From positions 1 to 64,000 of the forward strand of contig AKCV02000015.1 of the NCBI GenBank assembly GCA_000272025.2: a DNA stretch of 64,000 nt, written 5' to 3'. The notes under the pieces are model-generated. The model was not told where the DNA came from and did not search any database. It saw only the letters and a program-made list of their open reading frames with translations. The DNA comes from Imbroritus primus (GTDB taxonomy: Bacteria > Pseudomonadota > Gammaproteobacteria > Burkholderiales > Burkholderiaceae). The translations under genes and the position numbers were made by a program. Positions 49,943 to 59,371 of this stretch are shown here, piece after piece. Position 1 is the stretch's first letter. Every line of letters starts with the position of its first letter.

Positions 49943-52900
49943 GGCGTGTTGGTGATGAAGTTCATATTGCGGATCTCGCGCCAACTGAAGCGGCCAGCAG
50001 GCGGTTTCTCGCCTGGCGTCCCTGGCGCAGCATTGCCGCCTTCGCCGACGAAGGCCTGCTTACCGCCGCCGGTCGCGCCGAAGGCCCAGATTTCCACGGT
50101 GCGCGTGACGTCGATCAGGCCGACCGAATCACGTACGCCTTTGTCAACGCGCAGTTCGATGATGACCGGCGCGCCGAGCATGCCGGTCGGCGACAGATAG
50201 CCAGTGTTCGACAGCACCGGCACGCCGGTCAGCGCATTCACTGCATAGTTGCGGCTACCGCTACCGGTACCGCACAGGTCGGTGCCGGTGAGCAGCGAGT
50301 TGAAGTAGATCGTGCCATTCGACAGCAGTGCATCGGTCACCTGCCGCTCGCTGCTGTCCGGGAAGTCGAAGTACCAACCCATCTTCTGCGTGCTTCCCGT
50401 GCCTAGTGCAAACGGTGTGCGCGAGAAGCGATAGCTGCTGCCGTCGGCGGTGAGGGTGATGGCATTGAGCCGGTTGCGGCCGGTCACGCGCACGCGCGGC
50501 GTGATATTGGCATCGTAGATGCCATAGAAGGAGTTGACCTGTGCAGCCGGACGGCTGTCGCCCGCTTCATAGTACTTGCCGGTACCGAACAGCACCATGT
50601 AGCCGCCGCGTGCGAACACGACTTGCGGTTGCATGGTGATCGGCTGGCGCCGACCTGTGCCGTCGGTCGCCGTGAACAGCGGTTGCAAGGTGGTATCGTC
50701 CTTGTAGGTGGGCAGCACGTTTGCTGCGGCGGGCCCGTCGGACAGCATGAACTTCCACAGGTTGCCCTGCAGGTCACCGGCATAGGCCGTCAGTACCTGC
50801 CCGTCATTGTTCAGCGCCACGGCGGGCGAGCCCAGGCCATTGGCGAGCGCCGCGTCGGATGCCGGCATCACGAACTTGTAGTAGTTCGTGTTCAGTGTCC
50901 AGCGCTGGGCGGCGGGCTTGTCGAGCGCTAGCAGGAACAGCACCGCGGGTGCATTGGCGTTGAACCGGCCAGTGCCGTCATTCAGGTTGCTGTTCAGGCC
51001 ATTGCCAGTCATCACGAACCAGCGGTACTGCGGAACGCCATTGACCACTCCGGTCTTGAGCTTGACAATCTGCGGCACGCCCATGACGTTACCCATATCG
51101 GGGTCGTCCTCGTCCGTGAACTCCCACAGTACGTTGCCGGTGCCAAACGTGGATGGGTTCGTGACATTGAGGGCGAACACGCCTTGTGCGCCACCGCCCA
51201 TGCCGGAGGCGAGCACCGTGGTCCAGGCCGAGCCGATGACGGCCTCGCCGACCACCGGCGTGGCATCTACGAAGGCGCGGTGCGCATAGCTCGGGCTCGT
51301 GAGGTCGGGCAGGTTCTGCATGATGGCGTTCGGCACGTAGGCGAACAGCTCGGCACCGGTATCGCCATGGAAGGCGTGCAGCATGCCATCGTTGGCACCC
51401 ACGTAGACGGCCTTGGTGCGGTTCAGGTTATCTGCGTAGAAGGTGTTGAACGCGCTTTCGAAGGAAATCCGCTTCGGTGCGCCGACATAGACCGGACCGG
51501 AGTTCACGATATCACCCAGCAATGTGTCGCGGTTGCGGAAGGCGCCGTTGTTCTTCTGTTCACGCGCGGTATCGCCGCGCAGATAGGCGAGGCGGTTCTG
51601 TCCCTGTCCGTCGGTAGCCTGTGTCGGGCTGTCCGGATTGCGGTTGAGCCAGCCCTGCTGGGTGGCCGACAGGCTCGTCCAGTCGAAGGTAATGCCATTG
51701 CCGCCGGCCGTGCCACGCCGATACGAAAAGATCCGGCGGCTCGCCGGTGTACGCTGGCTGAGAAGGTTGCCGGCTTCCCATGTGGGCGTATCGTTCAGGG
51801 TCAGGTTGTCGTTGGCGTCCTTGCTGATGCGGTACGCGGCGAGCCGGCCGGACCAGCGCAGTGCGTCGAAGCCGGGCGAATACTGGAATGCGCCGCCGAT
51901 ACCGACCTTGGTGGACGTGACAGCGACGCCCGAGATCGTGCCGCCGAAGCTGACAATGCGATTGAAGATGTTGCGGATCGCCGCGATCATCTTGGCCGGC
52001 TGTCCGGCGAGGAACCAGTTGGAAGGCACGCGCGAGCCGGGGGCGTCCTCCCACTCACTGTTGTTGGTGACGACCGTGCGGCCATCCGCTGCGTAGGTGC
52101 GGAACGGATTGCCATCGTTGTTGCGATCGTTGAAGCCGCCGTACTTGGCTGCCAGGTACAGCTGGCTGCGGCGTTTCGCGGTGGTCACCGTGCCATCGCC
52201 GCCTTCGTCGACGTCGATGGAGAATGTGGTCACGCGCAGGTTCGGCATGTTCGGCCGAAATGCCGAGGTGGCTGCCCAGTAGGCGGTTCCGGCCATATAG
52301 TAGGTGCCATGGTCGCCCGAACCGGTATCCAGCGTCTGCAGGTTGGCGAGCGCGGTATCGCGGTTGGGGTTGCCGCCGGCAGTCTGGCTTTCGAGGTCAC
52401 CAACTTTCCTGGTCCACTCCATGACATCGAAGTTGTCAAAACTCTCGACCGCGCGTGCCGAGTCGGTATAGGTGCGGGTATTGCCCGGGACGAAGCGGTC
52501 CCAGTGAGTGTTGATGTCGGCGATTGCCAGCACGTAGTTGCGCTGGCAGCTTGCCAGGACAGGGTCCGTCCATGTCGTGTAGGCTGGAAAGCCGTCCTTG
52601 AATGCCGTCGTGATGCCTGACACTGCCGATGGCGTGGGCTGGCGGCCCTGCAGGTAACGGATCGATTCGTAATACAGCTCGCTGACCGGATCGAGTTCCT
52701 TGTATTGGCCGGAGCGGCCGAACTGGTTCAGGTAGTTCACCACGCCGGAGACGCCTTCCGCGGCGTTCTCGGGATTGGTGCGGAACACGCCGGTGGCCGG
52801 GTCCCATTCCTGCCGTGCGGTATTGGCGATCAGGTCGAAGTTGGCGTCGACACTGGTGGCCCCAACGTATTTCAACGGCGCCCGCAGCACACCGCCGTTG

Positions 52901-53724
52901 CGCGAGCTGGCGCTGTCGTTCAGATAGCCAAAGGCACCGAAGCGCACGCGCGCGGCGTTGCGCTGCATTTCCCCGACGGGCTTGAAATTGCCGTTGTAGT
53001 TCTGGCAGAGATCGGTGCGCGTGGCACTCTCGTTGGCGTCGCAGACCTTGACCCGTACCAGGTAGGGACGGCGATTGTTGTTCGAGCCGGGATTCAGGTT
53101 CTGATAGTTGCCCGGGTTCGAGCAACTGGCATTGTTACTGGTGTTGTTGCCGAAGAATAGCTTGTTGCCGCATGAGGTGACATACACCGTACTACTGGTG
53201 AACGGCGTCACGCCGCGTATCAGGGTCGAGCCGGAGAGCTGGCGGCGCGGGAAATATGAGCCGCTATTGAAGAAGTCATCGGGCAGCACTGCACGCTGCA
53301 GCACGGTACGCGTCGTTTCATCCACGACCCGGTCACCGCCGGTCAGGGCAAGGCGCAGCATGTCGATAGCCGAGGACGTTGCCCAGTTCATGAAGTTGCC
53401 GCTGAAGGCGCTGCTGCAAGTGCGCGCGGCGGTGGCGTTGCCGCTGATCTCGAAGTAGTTCTCGGTGCTGTTGTAGGTGTAGCACTTGCCCGGGTTGAAG
53501 TAGCCGACATACTCGGTGGCGCCGTCGTAATCGCCCCGGTACGCCGCGCCGACCGTGGGAAACTCGACCGACAGGCTCAACAGCAGGTTGGGATGAATAT
53601 TCTGGTTGCGCCCATACAGCGGTACGCGGGCAATGTCGACGGTAGGCGCGGCCGCGACCACGGTAGCGGCCACGGCCGCGAGCAGCGCCATGCCGCGCAT
53701 GAGCCATGCACGATAGCGGATCAT
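49939..53724 (-). CDS. pilY1: PilY1/PilC type IV pilus tip-associated protein, cluster A
   Basis: The product is 1,261 residues from ATG 53724 (GAGGAG seven bases upstream). The signal peptide is RGMALLAAVAATVVAAAPTV. The N-terminal half carries a degenerate von Willebrand-like region and an EF-type run FNDRNNDGNPF. The C-terminal half is the PilY1 beta-propeller (VYVGANDGMLHAFHGDTGAE, VFALNVTNPSTFGTGNVLWE, WFVMTGNGLNSN), with calcium-site candidates. It promotes pilus extension, adhesion and surface sensing. It overlaps pilE and is 29 bp downstream of pilX. Confidence 0.93.
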   Translation of the reverse strand: MIRYRAWLMRGMALLAAVAATVVAAAPTVDIARVPLYGRNQNIHPNLLLSLSVEFPTVGAAYRGDYDGATEYVGYFNPGKCYTYNSTENYFEISGNATAARTCSSAFSGNFMNWATSSAIDMLRLALTGGDRVVDETTRTVLQRAVLPDDFFNSGSYFPRRQLSGSTLIRGVTPFTSSTVYVTSCGNKLFFGNNTSNNASCSNPGNYQNLNPGSNNNRRPYLVRVKVCDANESATRTDLCQNYNGNFKPVGEMQRNAARVRFGAFGYLNDSASSRNGGVLRAPLKYVGATSVDANFDLIANTARQEWDPATGVFRTNPENAAEGVSGVVNYLNQFGRSGQYKELDPVSELYYESIRYLQGRQPTPSAVSGITTAFKDGFPAYTTWTDPVLASCQRNYVLAIADINTHWDRFVPGNTRTYTDSARAVESFDNFDVMEWTRKVGDLESQTAGGNPNRDTALANLQTLDTGSGDHGTYYMAGTAYWAATSAFRPNMPNLRVTTFSIDVDEGGDGTVTTAKRRSQLYLAAKYGGFNDRNNDGNPFRTYAADGRTVVTNNSEWEDAPGSRVPSNWFLAGQPAKMIAAIRNIFNRIVSFGGTISGVAVTSTKVGIGGAFQYSPGFDALRWSGRLAAYRISKDANDNLTLNDTPTWEAGNLLSQRTPASRRIFSYRRGTAGGNGITFDWTSLSATQQGWLNRNPDSPTQATDGQGQNRLAYLRGDTAREQKNNGAFRNRDTLLGDIVNSGPVYVGAPKRISFESAFNTFYADNLNRTKAVYVGANDGMLHAFHGDTGAELFAYVPNAIMQNLPDLTSPSYAHRAFVDATPVVGEAVIGSAWTTVLASGMGGGAQGVFALNVTNPSTFGTGNVLWEFTDEDDPDMGNVMGVPQIVKLKTGVVNGVPQYRWFVMTGNGLNSNLNDGTGRFNANAPAVLFLLALDKPAAQRWTLNTNYYKFVMPASDAALANGLGSPAVALNNDGQVLTAYAGDLQGNLWKFMLSDGPAAANVLPTYKDDTTLQPLFTATDGTGRRQPITMQPQVVFARGGYMVLFGTGKYYEAGDSRPAAQVNSFYGIYDANITPRVRVTGRNRLNAITLTADGSSYRFSRTPFALGTGSTQKMGWYFDFPDSSERQVTDALLSNGTIYFNSLLTGTDLCGTGSGSRNYAVNALTGVPVLSNTGYLSPTGMLGAPVIIELRVDKGVRDSVGLIDVTRTVEIWAFGATGGGKQAFVGEGGNAAPGTPGEKPPAGRFSWREIRNMNFITNTP

Positions 53725-53752
53725 TGCGACACTCCTCGTCCCATGCGGTTCA

Positions 53753-54334
53753 TCATGGCGTGATCTTGTAATAGAAGGTCTGCAGCATGACGCGTACCGC
53801 AGGGTTGGGGCCGAAGCCGACCGCCGTGATCCGGTAGAACGGCACCTTGCCCTGTGCATTGGCGCTGGCGCCTTCGATGGTCAACTGCATAGGCTCGATG
53901 ATGTAGCGTGGCGGACGCGATGGCAGCAGGCCTGCGCCCGAGGCAAAGCGGTTGCCGGTGAATGTCCCGTAGGCGACGGTCGGTGCGTTGGCCGAGACAT
54001 CGTCGAAGTTCACGGTCTGCCAGATTGGCACGATCTCGGCGTCGGCGGTCTCGCACAGGCCGCGTGCATTGCCGTCGGTTCCGCAGCGGCCTTTGACGAA
54101 TCCGGTCTGCTCATTGGCATCGAAGACCGTCATGCGGCTCCCACCTTCGATATCGAACTCCGCATCGCGCAAGGCTGCTTCGGCGGCCTGGAAGGCAATG
54201 TCGCGGTCGCGCTGGTTGTCCGCCACCTTGCGCGAATCGATGGCCATGCGCGCCCCCGCCAGCGCCAGCAGCGTGACGATGACAAGCATGATCAGCGAGG
54301 TCGCGAGCGCAAAGCCGCGGGAAGGCGTTTTCAT
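53753..54334 (-). CDS. pilX: PilX minor pilin, cluster A
   Basis: The product is 193 residues. The leader MKTPSRG is followed by FALATSLIMLVIVTLLALAG, with Thr at position 5 as usual for PilX. The body shows RKVADNQRDRDIAFQAAEAALRDAEFDIEGG, a helical stretch characteristic of PilX N-termini, and ends PAVRVMLQTFYYKITP. It is start-coupled to pilW (ATGA at 54331). It forms the minor pilin complex with PilV, PilW and PilE that carries PilY1 to the pilus tip. Confidence 0.9.
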   Translation of the reverse strand: MKTPSRGFALATSLIMLVIVTLLALAGARMAIDSRKVADNQRDRDIAFQAAEAALRDAEFDIEGGSRMTVFDANEQTGFVKGRCGTDGNARGLCETADAEIVPIWQTVNFDDVSANAPTVAYGTFTGNRFASGAGLLPSRPPRYIIEPMQLTIEGASANAQGKVPFYRITAVGFGPNPAVRVMLQTFYYKITP

Positions 54335-55287
54335 GGGCAGGGCATCGGTGAGCAGACGGGCGCATTGCGCAACTGGATCGAGGCAGAGAACTGCCGGCGC
54401 TGCGATTGCAGGTTGGTAGTCGGGGTATAGGTGCCGCTGCCAGGATCCTGGGCGTTGCTGTAGCTCGGGCCGAACAGGCTGAATGCCGTATCGCTGGCGG
54501 GGTCCGTGCTGGCATTGTCACCACGGATCACCATGCTGACCTTGACCGCGACCACACGTTTCCAGTTTGCCTCGGTTATGGCGCCGATGGCGGTGGCGGG
54601 GACGAACTGGTCCGGCACGCGGTCGTTGTTGCCGTCGATGCCGTACAGGAAATGGAGGCTTTCCACACCCTTGACCAGGCTGACGCGACGCCATGCATCG
54701 GTCTCCCTGCCTTGCGCATCGCGCACGCGGAATTGGCAGAACAGTTCCGGCACGTTGTTGCTGCCAGTGGCGACAAAGAACTGCGCGACGCCCCTGCCGT
54801 CATCGACATTCTCGGGCGCCGGCTCACCCACGCCCATGCCGGAGCAGTCCACCATGGTGTTGTCGGGCAACGTGGGATCGTCGCTGCGTCCGGAGCCGAC
54901 AAAACGAACCTGGAGCATATCGCTGCCGGCCACACCGACCTGTTCGCAGGCCGGCTGTAGCGAGGCCGTCGGGGCGGCGCAGTTATCGAGCCCAAAGATA
55001 TTGGGTGCGGCATTCATGTCGCCGGTGATGCCAACCCGCGCGCCGCCATTGCGTGGCGCCCAGTTTTCCCACGCCGACTGCCGGATCAGCCGCACCACGA
55101 CATCGAGCGCAAACTGCCCCTTGTCCTCGATCTGCGTGGTATCGCCAATCGACGCGTAGCTTTGCCGGCTCGTGAGGAAGAAAGTCATGGCGGCGATCAG
55201 CAGCAGCATGGCGAGCGTGATCGAGACCATCAGTTCGATCAGCGTAAAACCGGAGGCAGGCGCGCGGTGCCGGGCGGAGGTAGTCAT
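54331..55287 (-). CDS. pilW: PilW minor pilin, cluster A
   Basis: The product is 318 residues from ATG 55287 in an ATGA overlap with pilV. The canonical prepilin signal SG/FTLIELMVSITLAMLLLIAA has Glu5. Downstream GIDGNNDRVPDQFVP is a calcium-type loop, and QCRVRDAQGRETDAW and QLRNAPVCSPMPCP are PilW-like. The paralogue in cluster B shares the order of all these blocks, including the final two-Cys tail. It is an essential member of the priming complex in related species. Confidence 0.9.
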   Translation of the reverse strand: MTTSARHRAPASGFTLIELMVSITLAMLLLIAAMTFFLTSRQSYASIGDTTQIEDKGQFALDVVVRLIRQSAWENWAPRNGGARVGITGDMNAAPNIFGLDNCAAPTASLQPACEQVGVAGSDMLQVRFVGSGRSDDPTLPDNTMVDCSGMGVGEPAPENVDDGRGVAQFFVATGSNNVPELFCQFRVRDAQGRETDAWRRVSLVKGVESLHFLYGIDGNNDRVPDQFVPATAIGAITEANWKRVVAVKVSMVIRGDNASTDPASDTAFSLFGPSYSNAQDPGSGTYTPTTNLQSQRRQFSASIQLRNAPVCSPMPCP

Positions 55288-55877
55288 GGCAGGGCGACGA
55301 TGACGAGTTGCGGGCGCGTGGCCAAGTCGGTGACATCGGCACGCGTCTGGCCGAGCAGCGGCCGCTCCACCCACCCGAGCTTGATGACGATCGGTGCCGT
55401 GCCGGCTCCTGCAGCGGGATTGCAGCCCCATGGGCTGTAGCCCGCCGCTTGCCAGCTGACATCGTCACGGCAGACCACCGCACGCGCACCCGGCAGCGAG
55501 AGGCGTGCACGGCGCACCCATTCATCCACATCGAAGCGTGCCAGCAGCGGTGCGCAGACCGTTGTCACATCGGAGCAGGGCGTCGTATAGAAATTCTGTA
55601 CCGGCGTGGGATTGGCGCCCATCGACGCAGTATCGAACAGGTAGGGGTTGTTGGCCGGATTGGGCGTCTGGCTCGCCGGCAGGTTGGCGCGCATCTTGTC
55701 CGCCAGTTCGGTGGCGAGATGCATGGCAACCGTGTCGTAGGAAGATTGCTGCGAGAAGCGATATGAAGTGAGCAGCAGCCCGGCAATGCCCAGTACGCCG
55801 ATGGTCAGCACCAGCACGGAAACCAGCGCCTCGAGCATGGCAAAGCCATGCGCATGCGACACGCGACACCGGTGCAT
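55284..55877 (-). CDS. pilV: PilV minor pilin, cluster A
   Basis: The product is 197 residues from ATG 55877. The leader MHRCRVSHAHG is followed by FAMLEALVSVLVLTIGVLGI, with Glu5 intact. Further on are YDTVAMHLATELADKMRANLPA and a Cys-containing C-terminal domain (PCSDVTTVCAPLL, WGCNPAAG). It is the first gene of cluster A. The 148-bp region upstream contains an AT-rich stretch with the inverted repeat ATACAA (55969-55974) and TTGTAT (55993-55998), where its promoter probably lies. Confidence 0.9.
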   Translation of the reverse strand: MHRCRVSHAHGFAMLEALVSVLVLTIGVLGIAGLLLTSYRFSQQSSYDTVAMHLATELADKMRANLPASQTPNPANNPYLFDTASMGANPTPVQNFYTTPCSDVTTVCAPLLARFDVDEWVRRARLSLPGARAVVCRDDVSWQAAGYSPWGCNPAAGAGTAPIVIKLGWVERPLLGQTRADVTDLATRPQLVIVALP

Positions 55878-56025
55878 TGCTCCCCTCCACCCGTCCGCAC
55901 ATTGCGCTGGTCGTGCCCGGATGTGTTGTTGTGAACCGGAGTGCCAGGAATGTGATCTGAAGTCAACTATACAATTTGTTACATTCGTGTAGTTGTATCA
56001 GAATTTCGCCTATCCGCAAAAAAAA

Positions 56026-56493
56026 TTACGTCTTTGGAGGGGTGTTTCCCTGGAATTCATCGAGCATGTCGCGGAATTCCGACACATCCTCGAAACTGCG
56101 GTACACCGAGGCAAAGCGGATATAGGCGATCTTGTCGAGCTTTTTCAGTTCGCGCATGACCAGTTCACCGAGGTGACTGGTCACGATTTCCTTTTCGCCG
56201 CTGGCCAGCAGCTTTTCTTCAATGCGGAGGATGGCCTCATCGACAGCCTCGGCCGAAACCGGCCGCTTGCGCGGGGCGAGCCGCATCGAATCCTTCAGCT
56301 TGGCGCGCGTGTAGTCCACACGGCTGCCGTTTTTCTTGACGATGGCCGGAAACGCCAGTTCGGTGCGTTCGTAGGTGGTGAAGCGCTTGTCGCAGGATTC
56401 GCAGCGGCGGCGGCGGCGCACGGCATCAGCATCGTCCGACACGCGCGTGTCGAGCACCTGGGTACTTGTATGGCCGCAAAAAGGACATTTCAT
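56026..56493 (-). CDS. nrdR: transcriptional repressor NrdR
   Basis: This 155-residue zinc-ribbon and ATP-cone repressor of ribonucleotide reductase operons binds NrdR boxes when dATP is abundant. The zinc ribbon cysteines are C3, C6, C31 and C34 ([10 protein letters not shown] and [10 protein letters not shown]). The ATP-cone follows ([29 protein letters not shown]). It ends at [19 protein letters not shown], the family signature. It lies downstream of glyA on the same strand, a conserved pairing in many proteobacteria, but a terminator separates them. Confidence 0.96.
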   Translation of the reverse strand: MKCPFCGHTSTQVLDTRVSDDADAVRRRRRCESCDKRFTTYERTELAFPAIVKKNGSRVDYTRAKLKDSMRLAPRKRPVSAEAVDEAILRIEEKLLASGEKEIVTSHLGELVMRELKKLDKIAYIRFASVYRSFEDVSEFRDMLDEFQGNTPPKT

Positions 56494-56607
56494 GCTGGGT
56501 CGCCGCGGGGATCAACAGGCCGTAAGCCTGGATGGGTCGTTGGATTCTTGGGTGGCAAACGCTGCATATATTGTCAGCGCACGCCTGCGGCAAGGCAAGA
56601 TCAAAAA

Positions 56608-56635
56608 AAACGGCAGGCGAGGGGCGCCTGCCGTT
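56608..56635 (-). terminator. rho-independent terminator after glyA
   Basis: On the minus strand AAACGGCAGGCG and CGCCTGCCGTTT form a 12-bp stem with a 4-nt loop, followed by a run of U. It lies about 35 bp beyond the glyA stop. The stem is symmetric and might also work on the plus strand. Confidence 0.85.
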
Positions 56636-56668
56636 TCTGCATGAGCCGGCATGCCGGCCCACACCGCG

Positions 56669-57916
56669 TCAGCCGTAGACCGGAAAACGCTTGGTCAGCG
56701 CGCTGACCTGCTCGCGCACGCGGGCGATGTTGGCGGCATCGTGCGGGTTGTCGAGCACGTCCGCCATCAGGTTGCCCACGATCTTCGCTTCGGCTTCCGT
56801 AAAGCCACGGGTCGTCATGGCGGGCGAGCCGACGCGGATGCCCGAGGTCACAAACGGCTTTTCCGGATCGTTCGGAATAGCGTTCTTGTTGACCGTGATA
56901 TGGGCCTCGCCGAGGATGCGCTCGGCTTCCTTGCCGGTGATCGACTTCGCGCGCAGGTCCACCAGCATCACGTGGCTTTCCGTGCGGCCGGAGACGATGC
57001 GCAGGCCGCGCTCGATCAGCGTCTCGGCCAGCACCTTGGCGTTCTTCACGACCTGTTCCTGGTAGGCCTTGAATTCCGGCGACAGCGCTTCCTTGAAGGC
57101 CACCGCCTTGCCGGCGATGACGTGCATCAGCGGACCGCCTTGCAGACCTGGGAAGATGGCCGAGTTGATCTGCTTCTCGAACTCGGACTTCATCAGGATC
57201 ACGCCGCCGCGCGGGCCGCGCAGGCTCTTGTGCGTGGTGGTGGTGACGAAGTCGGCGAACGGCACCGGGTTCGGATACACGCCCGCGGCGATCAGGCCAG
57301 CGTAGTGTGCCATGTCCACCATGAAGTACGCGCCAATGTCCTTGGCAACCTTGCCGATGCGCTCGAAATCGATGCGCAGGGCATAGGCCGAGGCACCGGC
57401 GATGATCAGCTTGGGCTTGGTTTCACGGGCCTTGCGCTCGAGCGCTTCGTAGTCGATGGCTTCATTGGCGTCGAGGCCGTAGCTCACCACGTTGAACCAC
57501 TTGCCGCTCATGTTCAGGGCCATGCCGTGCGTGAGGTGGCCGCCTTCGGCCAGGCTCATGCCCATGATCGTGTCGCCCGGCTGCAGCATGGCGAAGAACA
57601 CGCCCTGGTTGGCCTGCGAACCCGAATTCGGCTGCACGTTGGCGGCTTCCGCGCCGAACAGCTGCTTGACGCGGTCGATCGCCAGCTGCTCGGCAATATC
57701 GACATACTCGCAGCCGCCGTAGTAACGCTTGCCAGGGTAGCCCTCGGCATACTTGTTGGTCAGCTGCGAGCCTTGCGCTTCCATCACGGCCGGCGACGTG
57801 TAGTTTTCGGAGGCGATCAGCTCGATATGATCTTCCTGACGCTGGTTTTCCTTCTGGATGGCACTCCAGAGTTCCGGATCGATCTGCTCGATCGTTGAGC
57901 GGCTACGGTCAAACAT
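56669..57916 (-). CDS. glyA: serine hydroxymethyltransferase
   Basis: This cytosolic PLP enzyme interconverts serine and glycine with tetrahydrofolate, the main source of one-carbon units. The product is 415 residues. The active-site Lys230 is in [14 protein letters not shown]. Also seen are [28 protein letters not shown] and the folate-binding HYAGLIAAG, all canonical. It is divergent from the ybgC-tol operon. The 353-bp intergenic stretch (57917-58269) should hold both promoters; I see no riboswitch-like fold (no tandem glycine aptamer). Confidence 0.97.
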   Translation of the reverse strand: MFDRSRSTIEQIDPELWSAIQKENQRQEDHIELIASENYTSPAVMEAQGSQLTNKYAEGYPGKRYYGGCEYVDIAEQLAIDRVKQLFGAEAANVQPNSGSQANQGVFFAMLQPGDTIMGMSLAEGGHLTHGMALNMSGKWFNVVSYGLDANEAIDYEALERKARETKPKLIIAGASAYALRIDFERIGKVAKDIGAYFMVDMAHYAGLIAAGVYPNPVPFADFVTTTTHKSLRGPRGGVILMKSEFEKQINSAIFPGLQGGPLMHVIAGKAVAFKEALSPEFKAYQEQVVKNAKVLAETLIERGLRIVSGRTESHVMLVDLRAKSITGKEAERILGEAHITVNKNAIPNDPEKPFVTSGIRVGSPAMTTRGFTEAEAKIVGNLMADVLDNPHDAANIARVREQVSALTKRFPVYG

Positions 57917-58269
57917 GTGAATACACCTGTATTTTTGGAGAAAGATACGGGGATCAGGGACAGGCCGGGGAAGACTGAGGTCCCATCACCGGCTTTCGTC
58001 CGGCTGATCAATCGGGACACACCCTGCTTCCCATTCGCTGCCCAGGCGATCGGCAGGCGCACTGTGCATTGCGCCAGATATACCCCGCGTTTCCTCGTGG
58101 TGAACCCACTGAACTCGCCAGTCACGCAGGGTGGAATGGTTGCCGCGAGTGTACGACAGGACTTCGCCCCCTGCAAGTCGCGCGGCCGGCGGCCGGTGCG
58201 TAACCGCCTGTAACATAAAATTCGCGGGGTGGTCCATGAATGGCAAGGAGCATCCCTTACAATAGCCGG

Positions 58270-58674
58270 ATGTCCGTATTTCAATGGCCTGTCCGGGTGT
58301 ATTGGGAAGACACCGACGCTGGTGGCGTCGTGTTCTATGCCAACTACCTCAAGTTTTTTGAACGCGCGCGCACCGAGTGGCTGCGCGCGCTTGGCGTCGA
58401 CCAGCAGGCCCTCGCCGACGAGGCGGGCGCTGTCTTCGTGGTCCGCAGCACCGCCCTCGACTACACCGCGCCGGCCCGGCTGGACGATGTGCTCGATGTC
58501 CGTTCGCGCATGGAACGCGTGGGCGGCGCCTCGGTCCATTTCATCCAGGAAGCCTGGCGTGGCGAACAGCTGCTCGTTTCCGGTACCATCCGCGTGGGTT
58601 GCGTCGACCGGGCGACTTTCCGGCCGATGCCGATTCCCGCTTCCGTCCTGACTCTCATCAAAGCTGCCGCATGA
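58270..58674 (+). CDS. ybgC: tol-pal-associated acyl-CoA thioesterase YbgC
   Basis: The product is a 134-residue hotdog-fold thioesterase starting at ATG 58270 (MSVFQWPVRVYWEDTDAGGV). The catalytic Asp is in YWEDTDAGGVVFYANYLKFFERARTEWL. It is the first gene of the tol-pal operon, linked to phospholipid/acyl-CoA metabolism at the cell envelope. The stop overlaps tolQ (ATGA). Ten in-frame upstream codons from 58240 are probably not translated. Confidence 0.95.
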   Translation: MSVFQWPVRVYWEDTDAGGVVFYANYLKFFERARTEWLRALGVDQQALADEAGAVFVVRSTALDYTAPARLDDVLDVRSRMERVGGASVHFIQEAWRGEQLLVSGTIRVGCVDRATFRPMPIPASVLTLIKAAA

Positions 58675-59360
58675 ACCCAATTCCGCACGTCGCGCACGAC
58701 ATGTCGATCCTGTCGCTGGTCCTCAATGCCAGTCTGCTGGTGCAGGCCGTGATGGCCCTGTTGCTGATGCTGTCGCTGTTCTCGTGGACCTATATTTTCC
58801 GCAAGTCGTTCGCGCTGCGCAGCGCCCAGACGCAGACCGAGAAGTTCGAGCGCGATTTCTGGGCGGGTGGCGATCTTGCCGCGCTGTACCAGAGTGCTGC
58901 CAACAACCGCCACCAGACCGGTGCGCTCGAGCGCATCTTCGAGTCGGGCATGCGCGAATACCTGAAGGCCCGCGACAAGAGCGTGCATGATCGCGGCGCG
59001 CTGCTCGATGCGGCACGCCGCGCCATGCGTGCCGCGTACCAGCGCGAGATGGACAGCCTCGAATCGCACCTGCCGTTCCTCGCCTCCGTGGGGTCGGTCA
59101 GCCCGTACATTGGCCTGTTCGGCACGGTGTGGGGCATCATGAATGCCTTCCGCGGGCTCTCGAATGTGCAGCAGGCTACGCTGGCTGCCGTTGCGCCTGG
59201 CATCGCCGAGGCGCTGGTGGCCACGGCCATCGGCCTCTTTGCGGCGATTCCGGCCGTGGTGGCCTATAACCGATATGCCACGGAGATCGACCGCCTGGCC
59301 AATCGCTTCGAGAGCTTCATGGAAGAGTTCTCGAACATCCTGCAACGCCAGACGCACTGA
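58671..59360 (+). CDS. tolQ: Tol-Pal system inner-membrane subunit TolQ
   Basis: This 229-residue proton-channel subunit of the TolQRA motor drives outer-membrane constriction at division. ATG 58671 is used because it overlaps the ybgC stop and gives MNPIPHVAHDMSILSLVLNA. A much longer open frame on the left is a shadow. Three transmembrane spans are seen (about 15-37, 130-150 and 165-190), with SVGSVSPYIGLFGTVWGIMNAF and EALVATAIGLFAAIPAVVAYN. It is homologous to ExbB and MotA. Confidence 0.96.
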   Translation: MNPIPHVAHDMSILSLVLNASLLVQAVMALLLMLSLFSWTYIFRKSFALRSAQTQTEKFERDFWAGGDLAALYQSAANNRHQTGALERIFESGMREYLKARDKSVHDRGALLDAARRAMRAAYQREMDSLESHLPFLASVGSVSPYIGLFGTVWGIMNAFRGLSNVQQATLAAVAPGIAEALVATAIGLFAAIPAVVAYNRYATEIDRLANRFESFMEEFSNILQRQTH

Positions 59361-59371
59361 GGGAGGACGCC

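Noticed and set aside
51184..52620. Plus-strand 478-codon frame opposite pilY1
   Set aside because: It is antisense to the strongly supported PilY1 gene and has no recognisable domain or start signal.
55931..55950. Sigma-54 promoter before pilV (TGGCAC on the minus strand)
   Set aside because: The -24 element is good but the -12 position reads TTCAC and lacks the required GC.
57917..58269. Glycine riboswitch upstream of glyA
   Set aside because: No tandem glycine aptamer pattern (GGAGA ... GGGAGACCC-like) could be traced on the minus strand.
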